Positions 45,510-54,130 of a DNA stretch of 64,000 nucleotides are shown piece by piece. The notes under the pieces are model-generated. The model searched no databases. It saw only the letters and a list, made by a program, of their open reading frames with translations, and had not been told where the DNA came from. Position numbers and translations under genes: made by a program. The stretch comes from Micavibrio sp. UBA2638. Lineage in GTDB: Bacteria; Pseudomonadota; Alphaproteobacteria; Micavibrionales; Micavibrionaceae. Numbering within the stretch: position 1 is the first letter of the stretch; the number at the start of each line of letters is the position of its first letter. The stretch spans positions 262,981 through 326,980 of the forward strand of contig DENS01000002.1 of the NCBI GenBank assembly GCA_002359735.1. Reading direction: 5' to 3'.

Positions 45510-46529
45510 TCAGCGCAATTTAGCCAGACGCGTATAAATTGCTTCACGGGGAACTGTCCGGTTACCGCCATAAATGGAATCAACTTCCAGGGCCTGCTCA
45601 TAATAACGAACTGCATCTTTTTTGGCGCCAGACTGATCGGCAATAATGGCAAGATTGTAATAATGGCTGGCATTATTCGGCTCCATACTGGCCGCAACGC
45701 CCATATAGCGCATAGCAGAATCCAGATTCCCCATTTGCGCCTCCGCGATACCCAGCTGGGCCACCAAAGCGACATTATCCGGATTATTGGCTCTTAAATC
45801 CTTTAATTGGCGCACAGCAACGGCAGGATAGCGGGTTGCCATCAAGCCCAGCATATTGGCACGCGCCTCGATATTGCCTGGTTGCACCTCTAGCAACTCC
45901 TCATAGGCCAGAATGGCTTCTTCAATCAAACCTAACTTCTGCAGGGCAATGGCGCGCCCCATAAGAACCTGCTTATTGCGTTTGTTCTTTTTATATAGCT
46001 CATTATAAATCTCGAGCGCGGAGCTATCGCGGCCCAATTTTAAAGCCCTCTCAGCCGATACCAGGCGCGCGTGCCGTGTATCACCGGCCGCGTTCTTACG
46101 CACAATTATCATGCGTGACGCAGGTTCCGTCACCGGGTCAAGGGCGCGGTGAGATTTCTTGCCAAGCTCCCCTTCCGGCACCAGAGCCTCGGCATCATAA
46201 AACACATCATCATCGTCAATGCCGCCAGCATTGGCCGCCGGGGCAGAAGACGCTGTATCTGCAGGGGCCGATAAATCTGTGTTATTCGGCACAAGCGGCG
46301 GTGTTTCTTCCGGCAACAAATTCTGCATCTCCGGTTCGGCCGGTTCGTTATCGCCGGCGCCTTGCAATAACTCCGCATCAATTTGACCAATGGCATCCCC
46401 CGCCGGAATTCCCATCTGGTCCTGCGCAGCAGCATAATGCCCCCCGCTAAAGATCATGAGCCCCATAAACGCGGCTCCGCAAAGCAGCTTAGAAGACAAG
46501 GTTGGGGCTTTATTTGGTGCATTCCACAT
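45510..46529 (-). CDS. Secreted TPR-repeat protein of the pilus cluster (MshN-like position)
   Basis: 339 residues from the ATG at 46529, which has AGGAT upstream and gives a clean signal peptide (KLLCGAAFMGLMIFSGGHYAAAQ); in-frame ATGs further up (46661, 46613, 46601) overlap or crowd the ABC ATPase gene. A Pro/Ala/Asp-rich linker precedes four or five TPR-like repeats (AILAYEELLEVQPGNIEARANMLGL, SAMRYMGVAASMEPNNASHYYNLA, DAVRYYEQALEVDS). In MSHA loci a TPR protein (MshN) sits at a similar position. A periplasmic scaffolding role is likely. Confidence 0.8.
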   Translation of the reverse strand: MWNAPNKAPTLSSKLLCGAAFMGLMIFSGGHYAAAQDQMGIPAGDAIGQIDAELLQGAGDNEPAEPEMQNLLPEETPPLVPNNTDLSAPADTASSAPAANAGGIDDDDVFYDAEALVPEGELGKKSHRALDPVTEPASRMIIVRKNAAGDTRHARLVSAERALKLGRDSSALEIYNELYKKNKRNKQVLMGRAIALQKLGLIEEAILAYEELLEVQPGNIEARANMLGLMATRYPAVAVRQLKDLRANNPDNVALVAQLGIAEAQMGNLDSAMRYMGVAASMEPNNASHYYNLAIIADQSGAKKDAVRYYEQALEVDSIYGGNRTVPREAIYTRLAKLR

Positions 46530-46605
46530 CGTAGGCAGATCCTGATTTTTCGAAAGAGTGTTTCGCGGCAAGCAGCGTAAACGGGTTAACTTGGCTATCA
46601 TGGTA

Positions 46606-47352
46606 TCACGCATATTCCCTATTCTCAATATACTCAAGAAAAGAACGTTCCAAATTCTCACTGGACGTCCTGGATTTTAGTTCGGCCGGTGTGCCGACAT
46701 ATCTGATTGTGCCTTCATATAGTATAGCAATGCGATCACATATTTCATCCAGATCGGCCAGGATATGAGAGCTTAAGAATATTGTATGGTTCTTATTCTT
46801 GGCATCGTTCAGCATATCTTTAACCAGCGTCCTTGCCAGTGGGTCAAGCCCGCTCATCGGTTCATCCAGCATTAAAAAGTCGCATCCTGTTAATACTGTC
46901 CCCAAAAGACCTAGCTTTTGCCGCATTCCTTTTGAGTAGCTTTGTACGCGCATACCAAGCGCCGCTTTATCCAGCGCCAGCTTTTCGGCCGCCTCAATTA
47001 TTTGTGCTTCGTTATAATGTTGACGATACATACGCAAAGAAAACTTCAAAAACTCAAAGCCCGTCAGAAACCACGGCGGATCAAATCGCTCCGGCAAATA
47101 AGCCATGTGCCGTTTTGCATCCATACTCGCATTATTCTGCCCGAAAACCTTAATTTCACCCGCCTGGGGGCTGCGCAGGCCAAGAATAGTCTTAATCAGG
47201 GTTGTCTTGCCCGCACCGTTTAATCCAATAAGGCCAAAAAATTCGCCTTTGCGAATATCCAGATCAACTGAATTCAAAATAGTTTTCTGATCATATCCGG
47301 CAGAAACGTTTTGTATATGCAAAACAGAGGAAATACCGCTATCGTTTGTCAT
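46606..47352 (-). CDS. ABC transporter ATP-binding protein
   Basis: 248 residues from the ATG at 47352, four bases after the upstream stop. Walker A GLNGAGKT (43-50), signature YSKGMRQKLGLL, Walker B FLMLDEPMSGLD and the switch histidine in FLSSHIL are intact. It belongs to the group pairing with ABC-2 permeases (exporters or assembly factors). The only permease of that type nearby is encoded at 39491-40258. Its place between alignment-complex genes and the TPR gene suggests a role linked to the pilus. Confidence 0.92.
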   Translation of the reverse strand: MTNDSGISSVLHIQNVSAGYDQKTILNSVDLDIRKGEFFGLIGLNGAGKTTLIKTILGLRSPQAGEIKVFGQNNASMDAKRHMAYLPERFDPPWFLTGFEFLKFSLRMYRQHYNEAQIIEAAEKLALDKAALGMRVQSYSKGMRQKLGLLGTVLTGCDFLMLDEPMSGLDPLARTLVKDMLNDAKNKNHTIFLSSHILADLDEICDRIAILYEGTIRYVGTPAELKSRTSSENLERSFLEYIENREYA

Positions 47353-47356
47353 GAAA

Positions 47357-47962
47357 TTATCCCGGCAAAAACATACGGCTATCGAGGTTGAACCGCTGAT
47401 GCGGGCGCAAACGAATGGGATACAGACGCCGCGTATATTCATCTTGCCATTTCATGTCGATGTAATGTTTATACACCTTCAAATCAATGATTTCCTTGGG
47501 AACAGCATCAGGTGTTACACGTTCGTTATTCAGCCATATCGTCCAGTCATTTTGTGATGTATAGGCAATACCGCTAAGGGAAATTTCACGTTCTTCCGGC
47601 GGCGGTTTGGGCCTATCCTGATCCAGCGGGTCATCCATGGCATTTAAAATATCCTGATCCGTTGGAATACTTTTCACCCCATCGGACTTTGCACTTTTTT
47701 TGGCCTCTATCAGGGCTGTTTGTTCCCAATAATTGAACAACAAAGACGGAATGGACACAGGCGTAATATCTGGCGTATCTGCCGCGCCGGCCTGATTAGT
47801 TTGCACCTGCACCGCTGCAGGAGACGCCGCAGCGCCTGCACCGCTTTCCGTTGCAGCATTCCCCTGATCCTGGGCCATGAGGGATAAGGCCGGAACAACA
47901 CTGAGCAAAAGCGCCCCACTTAACAAACGGCTAACCATGCGGATTATTTTCATCTTTTTCAT
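47357..47962 (-). CDS. Periplasmic pilus assembly protein (MshK/PilP/GspB-like)
   Basis: 201 residues. A signal peptide or anchor (LLSGALLLSVVPALSLMAQ) is followed by an Ala/Gln-rich linker and a small beta domain near the C-terminus (ISLSGIAYTSQNDWTIWLNNERV, then HQRFNLDSRMFLPG), the type of domain found in proteins linking inner-membrane alignment complex and secretin. It overlaps the PilO-like gene by four bases. The position in the operon supports the call more than sequence does. Confidence 0.72.
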   Translation of the reverse strand: MKKMKIIRMVSRLLSGALLLSVVPALSLMAQDQGNAATESGAGAAASPAAVQVQTNQAGAADTPDITPVSIPSLLFNYWEQTALIEAKKSAKSDGVKSIPTDQDILNAMDDPLDQDRPKPPPEEREISLSGIAYTSQNDWTIWLNNERVTPDAVPKEIIDLKVYKHYIDMKWQDEYTRRLYPIRLRPHQRFNLDSRMFLPG

Positions 47963-48618
47963 CTTAACGCTCCCTCTTGGTCTGCCGGAGCATTCAAATA
48001 ATCATCGCGGGAAACCATGGTACGCCAGACCATTGAGATGCTGCCACTCACCAACGGTGGATTACGCCCGGCCGCAATCGCCCTCAGCATGGTATCGCTA
48101 ATATTTGCGTTGCGGCTTAACGACATTTTCTCAACGGAAAGATAGCCCGGGAAAACCTGTTCCAGATAGTTAATATATTCGAAAATATCTGCATCATCTA
48201 CGCCCGTAAATTCAATACTAACAGGGCTTTCCAGTAAAACCTGCTCGGCCTTGGCGGCATCCTGATCTTCCACCACCACACCGGATTTCACGCTAACGAC
48301 GGCCTCGGTCACGCCGCTATAGGCTTTGGCTGCGGTGAACACGGCCTGGGCATCACGCCGGCTTTGATTGGAAAAGAAACCATCGGCCTTCAGCCCTTCA
48401 AAGCGTTCCTGCTGCATTTCCAGTTGGGAAAACTCGGTCTGAATATTGGCGATATCATTGCGGACTGCCGATTCAGCGGCCTTTGCCTTGCGCATATCAC
48501 GTTCAGTTGATTTTAATTCCGGCACCAGATAGAGATACAGCAAAGCTGCAAATATAACATTCACGGCCACAAGAAACATCAAAATCGCGATGCGTTTATA
48601 CCCTAAAACTCTGATCAT
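47959..48618 (-). CDS. pilO: PilO/MshJ-like alignment-complex protein
   Basis: 219 residues: one N-terminal transmembrane helix (IAILMFLVAVNVIFAALLYLYL), a coiled coil (STERDMRKAKAAESAVRNDI) and a ferredoxin-like periplasmic domain (SIEFTGVDDADIFEYINYLEQVFPGYLSVEKM). This is the PilO architecture. It overlaps both neighbours by four bases, forming a coupled PilMN-PilO-PilP unit. Confidence 0.85.
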   Translation of the reverse strand: MIRVLGYKRIAILMFLVAVNVIFAALLYLYLVPELKSTERDMRKAKAAESAVRNDIANIQTEFSQLEMQQERFEGLKADGFFSNQSRRDAQAVFTAAKAYSGVTEAVVSVKSGVVVEDQDAAKAEQVLLESPVSIEFTGVDDADIFEYINYLEQVFPGYLSVEKMSLSRNANISDTMLRAIAAGRNPPLVSGSISMVWRTMVSRDDYLNAPADQEGALR

Positions 48619-50219
48619 GAATTTGCCCCCTGTATCACCAACGAAATGATGAAGTCCTGAGCGACATCTTGTTTGGTTTGTCCATCTTCACCCATCACCA
48701 GCTCATCAACATATTCGGTATCTTTTAGATATTTCTCCACCTCGACACTGTGGTTAGGCAGCTGCTTTTGAATACGGTTCTTTAAAGCCTCTATCTCTTG
48801 GTTGCCGCGGTCAATATCGGTTGTACTTGGGAATGTCAGCTGAATTCTAACAACATAGACCTGCTTATCCGCATTCGGATTGTTCGAAAAGTCCCCACGC
48901 AAAAACCGCGCGGCAGCATTGGTGTCCTGGCGTGTCAAACGCCGAACATCAACTGTATCAAGGCGCAAATCACGCCCCAGCCCCTGACCGATCCCTTTTA
49001 AAACATTCAACACATCAATATTATCAGCGTCCAGCCTGTCTTGAACGGCAATTGAACTTTGCACCATACGCACATCAAAGCCCAGCGCCTCTTTCTTCTC
49101 AACCTCGATCTGATACTCTTTATTCAGGCGGGCCGTACGGTTGCGGGCATCCGAAATGCTTTCATTTGTTTGCATTAATGTGTCAAAGGTCGTGAACGAT
49201 TCATAGGCCAAGTAGGCAAAACCGCCTATCAACCCGATTGACAGCAATGTGGCAACCTGACGCGGCTTGGATATGGAATCCAGTTCTTTTGCCTGCATTG
49301 GCAGTTGCAACTTCGGCTTTTTAGCGCTCCACGCGGCATGAAGAATATCGGCGTATCGCTGATCGGCATATGATGAGATTGAAAGCCCGAGCTTTTTAGC
49401 CACCTCGGACGCCGTCATTGTATACACATGCGCCGTGACATCAATAATACCGCCAAGGATATCCCCTGCGGCGGGGTTCGACACCGCGATAATATCCAGA
49501 CCATCATCGGCGACGAAACCAAAGCGCGCCATATAGCTGAGGGTCGCCTGAAATTCTTGATGCACTTCATGCGCCCATAAATCGGGGTCTGCATCAGAAT
49601 CAACAACTGGCGTCATTCGGGTTAGCGCCAATTCCCCGTCCTTGATGACCACCTGACGTAAACCGCCATTAATATGCTGGCCGATGAACACGGCCCATTT
49701 CGACTTGGGGCGGCTGCGCGGCGTTAATTTGCCAGAGAGAACCTTAACCATATTGGCCGCCTCAACGGGCAAAAGGGCATAACCTGATATCGGCGCGAGA
49801 GAGCGCTTTGCGGCCTCCATCGTTTTTATATACTGTTCAGATTGCGGAGCAGCGGCAAATATATAGACATTGGCGGCCGGCGCCTTATCTGTTTTGGGTA
49901 TCTTCTCCTTGAGGGGAAAAGCGGCCCGTACAGGGTAATTCGGGAAGGCCACATTCAGCTTGCGCTTGACCACATTTTTACGGTCCATGGCGTTAACCTT
50001 GGGAACGCGCTCCTTGCGGTAATGCTGTTCAACCATATCATTCAAAACAGTTACGGGGCGCCCCGAACAATCTTTTGCAATAATTTTCGCAGCGTTCTCT
50101 TCAAAGTTTTCTGCATTCCAGGGCACAGTTTCAACCAGCTCCAGCCCCTTAAACCCGGAGGAGTATATGGATAAGGCTTCATCCCCTATCATCAATATTG
50201 TTTTTGCAGACCCTAACAT
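48615..50219 (-). CDS. Fused PilM-PilN (GspL/MshI-like) alignment-complex protein
   Basis: 534 residues. The N-terminal part (about 1-300) is an actin-fold-like cytoplasmic domain as in PilM/GspL. One transmembrane helix (321-340, QVATLLSIGLIGGFAYLAYE) and a coiled coil (ISDARNRTARLNKEYQIEVEKKEA) lead to a PilN-like periplasmic domain (LRLDTVDVRRL, VYVVRIQLTFPST). Type IVa pili usually split these functions into two proteins; the single chain resembles GspL. Overlap of four bases with the PilO gene. Confidence 0.82.
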   Translation of the reverse strand: MLGSAKTILMIGDEALSIYSSGFKGLELVETVPWNAENFEENAAKIIAKDCSGRPVTVLNDMVEQHYRKERVPKVNAMDRKNVVKRKLNVAFPNYPVRAAFPLKEKIPKTDKAPAANVYIFAAAPQSEQYIKTMEAAKRSLAPISGYALLPVEAANMVKVLSGKLTPRSRPKSKWAVFIGQHINGGLRQVVIKDGELALTRMTPVVDSDADPDLWAHEVHQEFQATLSYMARFGFVADDGLDIIAVSNPAAGDILGGIIDVTAHVYTMTASEVAKKLGLSISSYADQRYADILHAAWSAKKPKLQLPMQAKELDSISKPRQVATLLSIGLIGGFAYLAYESFTTFDTLMQTNESISDARNRTARLNKEYQIEVEKKEALGFDVRMVQSSIAVQDRLDADNIDVLNVLKGIGQGLGRDLRLDTVDVRRLTRQDTNAAARFLRGDFSNNPNADKQVYVVRIQLTFPSTTDIDRGNQEIEALKNRIQKQLPNHSVEVEKYLKDTEYVDELVMGEDGQTKQDVAQDFIISLVIQGANS

Positions 50220-50240
50220 ATCATCTTCTCATATCACTTA

Positions 50241-51488
50241 TTAAAACTCAGCATCGCCAATCATATCATAGATCGGGCCGAATACCCCAGCGGCAATCCA
50301 AAGGATCATAATCCCCATCACACCCGTCAAAGCTGGTTCGATACCTGAAATCAACCCCTGGACGGCCTCATCAACATCACGGGTATAAAAATCAGAAACC
50401 TGCTCCAATACCGGCGTCAGCTTACCCGATTCCTCCCCGACTTTCAGCATACGAACCACCAAAGAAGGAAATTCCCCACTGTTATTAAAGGCTTCGGATA
50501 ACGGGCTGCCGGACTGAACATAGCCCTCAACCGCCTCCAGCGCCTCAATCATCGCGCGATTGCTCACGGTATTACGGGCCGACTTCAAACTGCTCACGAC
50601 ATCAATGCCGCTGGCAAACAGGGCTGCAAATGTTTGCGCATAGCGTGCAATTGTAATTTTTCGGATCAACCCGCCAGCCACAGGCATGCTGAGCATCATT
50701 AAATCAATACGGTACGCCCATTCATCCGACATTTTCTTAAGCGCCTTCAACGCAGACAGCAGCAATATCGGTATCAAAACCACGATCACCCCGCCGGGAA
50801 CCGGCAATCCCAAAAGGTGAAACAGTGGTTGAGAAAAGAAATCTGATGTTTTTATCAAGGCTACGGTCTGGATCGGCAATTCCTTATCCAAATTCGCAAG
50901 GAAGCCTACAATCTGCGGCACGACAACCCCCATCATAACCGCAATCGTAACCAGAACCACGCCCGAGACAATCATCGGATAACGCGTGGCTTTACGAATT
51001 TTGGATTGCATATCATCAACCCATTTCAAATATTTCTCCAATTGCAGGTACGAGGCGGTCAAATCCCCGGTTTCCTCGCCTGCTTTAATTAAAGAGATAT
51101 AAATATTACCAAAAACCTTGGGATGCTTTGCCATCGATTCGGATAAGGCCGCCCCATCCGATACGTCACGGTGAACCTCGGACATAATATCACGCATCCT
51201 GTCATTTTCTGTGGTATCGCGAATATCTGCCAGCGCGTCCAATAACGGCACCCCTGCGCTTTGCATTTGTTCCATATGAATAAAAAACTGAATCAGATCG
51301 CGAATCTTGATCTTTTTGACGCGGAACAGTTTTCCGCTCAAGGTCTTTTGCGAAATAACAGAACAATCAACAAGCTCAAGCCCTGCGCTCTGTAGCTGAT
51401 TATACAAATCGACCTCGCCACTCGCGGAGATCAAACCGCGAATAGGACGCCCCTTTGCGTTCAGCGCTCTGTATTTATAGCGTTCTAT
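50241..51488 (-). CDS. pilC: PilC/GspF-type inner-membrane platform protein (apparent ATA start)
   Basis: 415 residues if translation starts at ATA 51488. Family members begin with a YxYRALxxxGxxxxGxIxA segment, and here the conserved reading is ERYKYRALNAKGRPIRGLISA, which lies upstream of the first standard start codon in frame (TTG at 51434). No ATG, GTG or TTG exists between the in-frame TAA and that TTG, but AGGGG stands 7 bases before the ATA. Two GspF domains with membrane helices follow (EYRSxx-type SGVPLLDALADI, later SGIDVVSSLKSA and SGEFPSLVVRMLKVGEESGKL). It couples the PilB/PilT motors to fibre assembly. Confidence 0.88.
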   Translation of the reverse strand: MERYKYRALNAKGRPIRGLISASGEVDLYNQLQSAGLELVDCSVISQKTLSGKLFRVKKIKIRDLIQFFIHMEQMQSAGVPLLDALADIRDTTENDRMRDIMSEVHRDVSDGAALSESMAKHPKVFGNIYISLIKAGEETGDLTASYLQLEKYLKWVDDMQSKIRKATRYPMIVSGVVLVTIAVMMGVVVPQIVGFLANLDKELPIQTVALIKTSDFFSQPLFHLLGLPVPGGVIVVLIPILLLSALKALKKMSDEWAYRIDLMMLSMPVAGGLIRKITIARYAQTFAALFASGIDVVSSLKSARNTVSNRAMIEALEAVEGYVQSGSPLSEAFNNSGEFPSLVVRMLKVGEESGKLTPVLEQVSDFYTRDVDEAVQGLISGIEPALTGVMGIMILWIAAGVFGPIYDMIGDAEF

Positions 51489-51512
51489 AACTAAGCCCCT
51501 AAATACTTAAAA

Positions 51513-53897
51513 TCATTTATTTATATCAACGACCCTGGACAGAGCCTGTAGATCAGTTACACCATCTAGCACCTTCAGAATGCCATCATCCTTCATATTT
51601 TTGAAGCCTTTTTTCTCGGCCATGATTTTTAACTCCGCTTTTGACTCCCCCCGGGCGAGCAACTCATCCATTTCCTCATCGAAAGTCAAAACTTCCGCCA
51701 CGGCGACGCGGCCTTTATACCCCTGCCCGGCACACAGGTCACATCCGCCCTCGCGCGCGCGGTATAATGTGGGTGGATTGCTGGAATTGACAGACAAAAT
51801 GCGGCACTCCTCAGGGGAAGGCTTATATTCTTCCTTACAGTGTTCGCATAAACGGCGCGTCAAACGCTGCGCGAAGACCGCGATAATCGCCCCTGCAATC
51901 ATTCCCGGTTTCAAGCCCAAATCCAAAAGACGGGGAATTGCCCCAAAGGAATCATTCGTATGAAGCGTTGTATAAACCTGGTGACCGGTCATGGCGGCCT
52001 TAAGGGCCATTTCAGCCGTTGTCTTATCCCGAATTTCACCAATAAAGATAATATCCGGGTCCTGACGCAGCAACGCCTTAATACCGTCTGCAAAATCCAA
52101 TATCCCCTCGCGCACATGGGTTTGACGGATCATCGGCAATGAATATTCGACCGGATCTTCCAGAGTTTGAATATTAATTTCGACGTGATTAATCTCATTC
52201 AACATGGAATAAAGCGAGGTCGACTTACCCGAACCAGTGGGCCCCGTCACAATAATAATCCCCTCCGGTTTGCTCTGCGACGTCTTTATCTTCTTCATGT
52301 TTTCAGCACTAAAGCCCAACTTCTCCATCGGCATAATGCTTGAGCTCTTATCCAGAACCCGTAAAACAATGTTCTCCCCATGAACTGTGGGCAAGGATGA
52401 TACGCGGAAATCGACATCTTTTCCGCCTGCATTCAGGCCAAAACGCCCATCCTGCGGGCTTAATTTATCCGCGATGTTCATATTCGACAGCAATTTAATG
52501 CGCTGGGAAATACCATTCCAATGCTGTCTGTGTAATATCTGCGCGGTGAACAAAACGCCGTCAAGACGATAGCGCAAGCGAACAAAGTTTTCCTCCGGCT
52601 CAAAGTGCAAGTCCGACACGCCCAATTTAACGGCATCAATAACAAGCGCGTTCACCAAGCGAACAATCGGGTGGGAAAAGGCCTCATTCTCATTCAGGCT
52701 GGCAACATCCTGGTGCTTCCCTTCTTCCAGCTCTTTTAAAATGTCTTTAATATTACTGGCGTAACCATAGGCCGCATCAATTGCATTGCTGATAACCGTG
52801 GCCGTAGTGACAACCGGTCGAATTTGAAGCCCTTTCGGCATAAACTGGCGCAACGTGTCCATTGCCACAACATCATAAGGGTCTGACATCGCAATAAATA
52901 CATATTCATCATTCATCGAGAATGGAAGCACATTATGCTTCATCGCCACATTTTTCTCCAGCAGCGCAAGCGCATCACCGTCCACAATGGTGTTTTTAGG
53001 ATCAAAAACCTCAAATCCCGAGCTTTCCGCCAGAACGGCTGTCAGCGTTTCTTCGTCCAAAAATCCCAGATCAACCAGAACCTCACCGATCATTTTTCCG
53101 GTGATTTTTTTCTCCTGCAAGGCCACATTCAGCTGGTCGGCGGTAATAATGCCCATATCAACAAGCCGGTCACCCAAACGATTTTTTCTGTCACTGCCTT
53201 CATTTTCCGCGCGGGCTTCCTCTGCCTTGATCTTAATCTCGCTATGGCGTCTTGCAATTGCCCCTTGCGAAGTGTCAGCGCCCGGGCCTTGCGCGCGGGT
53301 ATGGGCGCGGGCCGGTAAATTCGTGCCGCCCTGCCCAGCAGCGCTTTCATTTTGCGGTTTAGCCGGGGCCGCCGGAACGGGCTCAGGCGTCGTGGCCGAT
53401 GCTTCGGCTTTATCTTGTGGCGCGGCGTCATCCTGATGCGCGGGGCTCTCGCCCCCACCCTCGCCTTCCGTGGCATCATCTTCAATGATCAGGTCGCCCT
53501 CCAGAAATTCATCATTATTTTCCGGCGCGCCCTGAGCGCCCTGCAAAGCGGCCAAATTATCGGCATGAGGCGGTTCATTGCCGCCTTGTTCTTTCGAACT
53601 TTTATTCAGGTCCATACCGCCAACGCTAACGTTGCTCCAGTCTTCATCCTGACTGGACGGTTTTGCAAAGCCCTCGGATTTTTTGATTTTCGCGTTGGGG
53701 TTATACAGGTCATCGCCCTTATTCTCAGGCACATCATCCATCAGCGTAAAATCCTGAAAATGATCCAGATCATCACTGCGTGAGGCCGTATGCATCGGGT
53801 CAGACGATGGCCGCGGCGCCTTTGGCGATTTTTCTGACGGCGCGTCACCCTCACCCTGGCCAGCGCCCTCTTTATTTTTAAAATCTTCGTCCTGCAT
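51513..53897 (-). CDS. pilB: PilB/MshE-type pilus extension ATPase
   Basis: 794 residues. A long acidic, disordered N-terminal extension (about 1-230, Asp/Glu/Pro/Ala-rich) precedes a GspE N-terminal/MshEN domain (RLGDRLVDMGIITADQLNVAL, MIGEVLVDLGFLDEETL), which in MshE binds cyclic-di-GMP. The motor domain has Walker A GPTGSGKS (552-559), the Asp box TLEDPVEYSL, Walker B IIFIGEIRD and a zinc site (C684, C687, C719, C722). It powers pilus extension and is the first gene of the minus-strand pilus transcript. Confidence 0.94.
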   Translation of the reverse strand: MQDEDFKNKEGAGQGEGDAPSEKSPKAPRPSSDPMHTASRSDDLDHFQDFTLMDDVPENKGDDLYNPNAKIKKSEGFAKPSSQDEDWSNVSVGGMDLNKSSKEQGGNEPPHADNLAALQGAQGAPENNDEFLEGDLIIEDDATEGEGGGESPAHQDDAAPQDKAEASATTPEPVPAAPAKPQNESAAGQGGTNLPARAHTRAQGPGADTSQGAIARRHSEIKIKAEEARAENEGSDRKNRLGDRLVDMGIITADQLNVALQEKKITGKMIGEVLVDLGFLDEETLTAVLAESSGFEVFDPKNTIVDGDALALLEKNVAMKHNVLPFSMNDEYVFIAMSDPYDVVAMDTLRQFMPKGLQIRPVVTTATVISNAIDAAYGYASNIKDILKELEEGKHQDVASLNENEAFSHPIVRLVNALVIDAVKLGVSDLHFEPEENFVRLRYRLDGVLFTAQILHRQHWNGISQRIKLLSNMNIADKLSPQDGRFGLNAGGKDVDFRVSSLPTVHGENIVLRVLDKSSSIMPMEKLGFSAENMKKIKTSQSKPEGIIIVTGPTGSGKSTSLYSMLNEINHVEINIQTLEDPVEYSLPMIRQTHVREGILDFADGIKALLRQDPDIIFIGEIRDKTTAEMALKAAMTGHQVYTTLHTNDSFGAIPRLLDLGLKPGMIAGAIIAVFAQRLTRRLCEHCKEEYKPSPEECRILSVNSSNPPTLYRAREGGCDLCAGQGYKGRVAVAEVLTFDEEMDELLARGESKAELKIMAEKKGFKNMKDDGILKVLDGVTDLQALSRVVDINK

Positions 53898-54076
53898 TTT
53901 TATTTGCTCTATTTGCTCTGATTTTTATTATTTTGATAATGGTACATTACATGTGATTAGGTCACTAATACTTTATTCTGAACAATAAAAGTTAAGAAAT
54001 TGATTATATTAGATTTACATAATAAATATAGACGCATTTTATTCATATTCAAGCCTTAGCCGCCCCACACCGCCCA

Positions 54077-54109
54077 TAAAAAAACCGCCCCGACTAAGCG
54101 GAGCGGTTT
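54077..54109 (-). terminator. Terminator after the glutamine synthetase gene
   Basis: On the minus strand AAACCGCtCCG pairs with CGGgGCGGTTT (54109-54099 with 54092-54082), one mismatch, followed by a T-run. It lies about 22 bases past the stop. Confidence 0.85.
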
Positions 54110-54130
54110 ATGATCTAAAATTAAATGCAA

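Noticed and set aside
36693..53897. Type II secretion system instead of a type IV pilus
   Set aside because: The PilT and PilU retraction ATPases and the MshL-type secretin indicate a pilus; no multi-pseudopilin GspG-K set is seen in the window.
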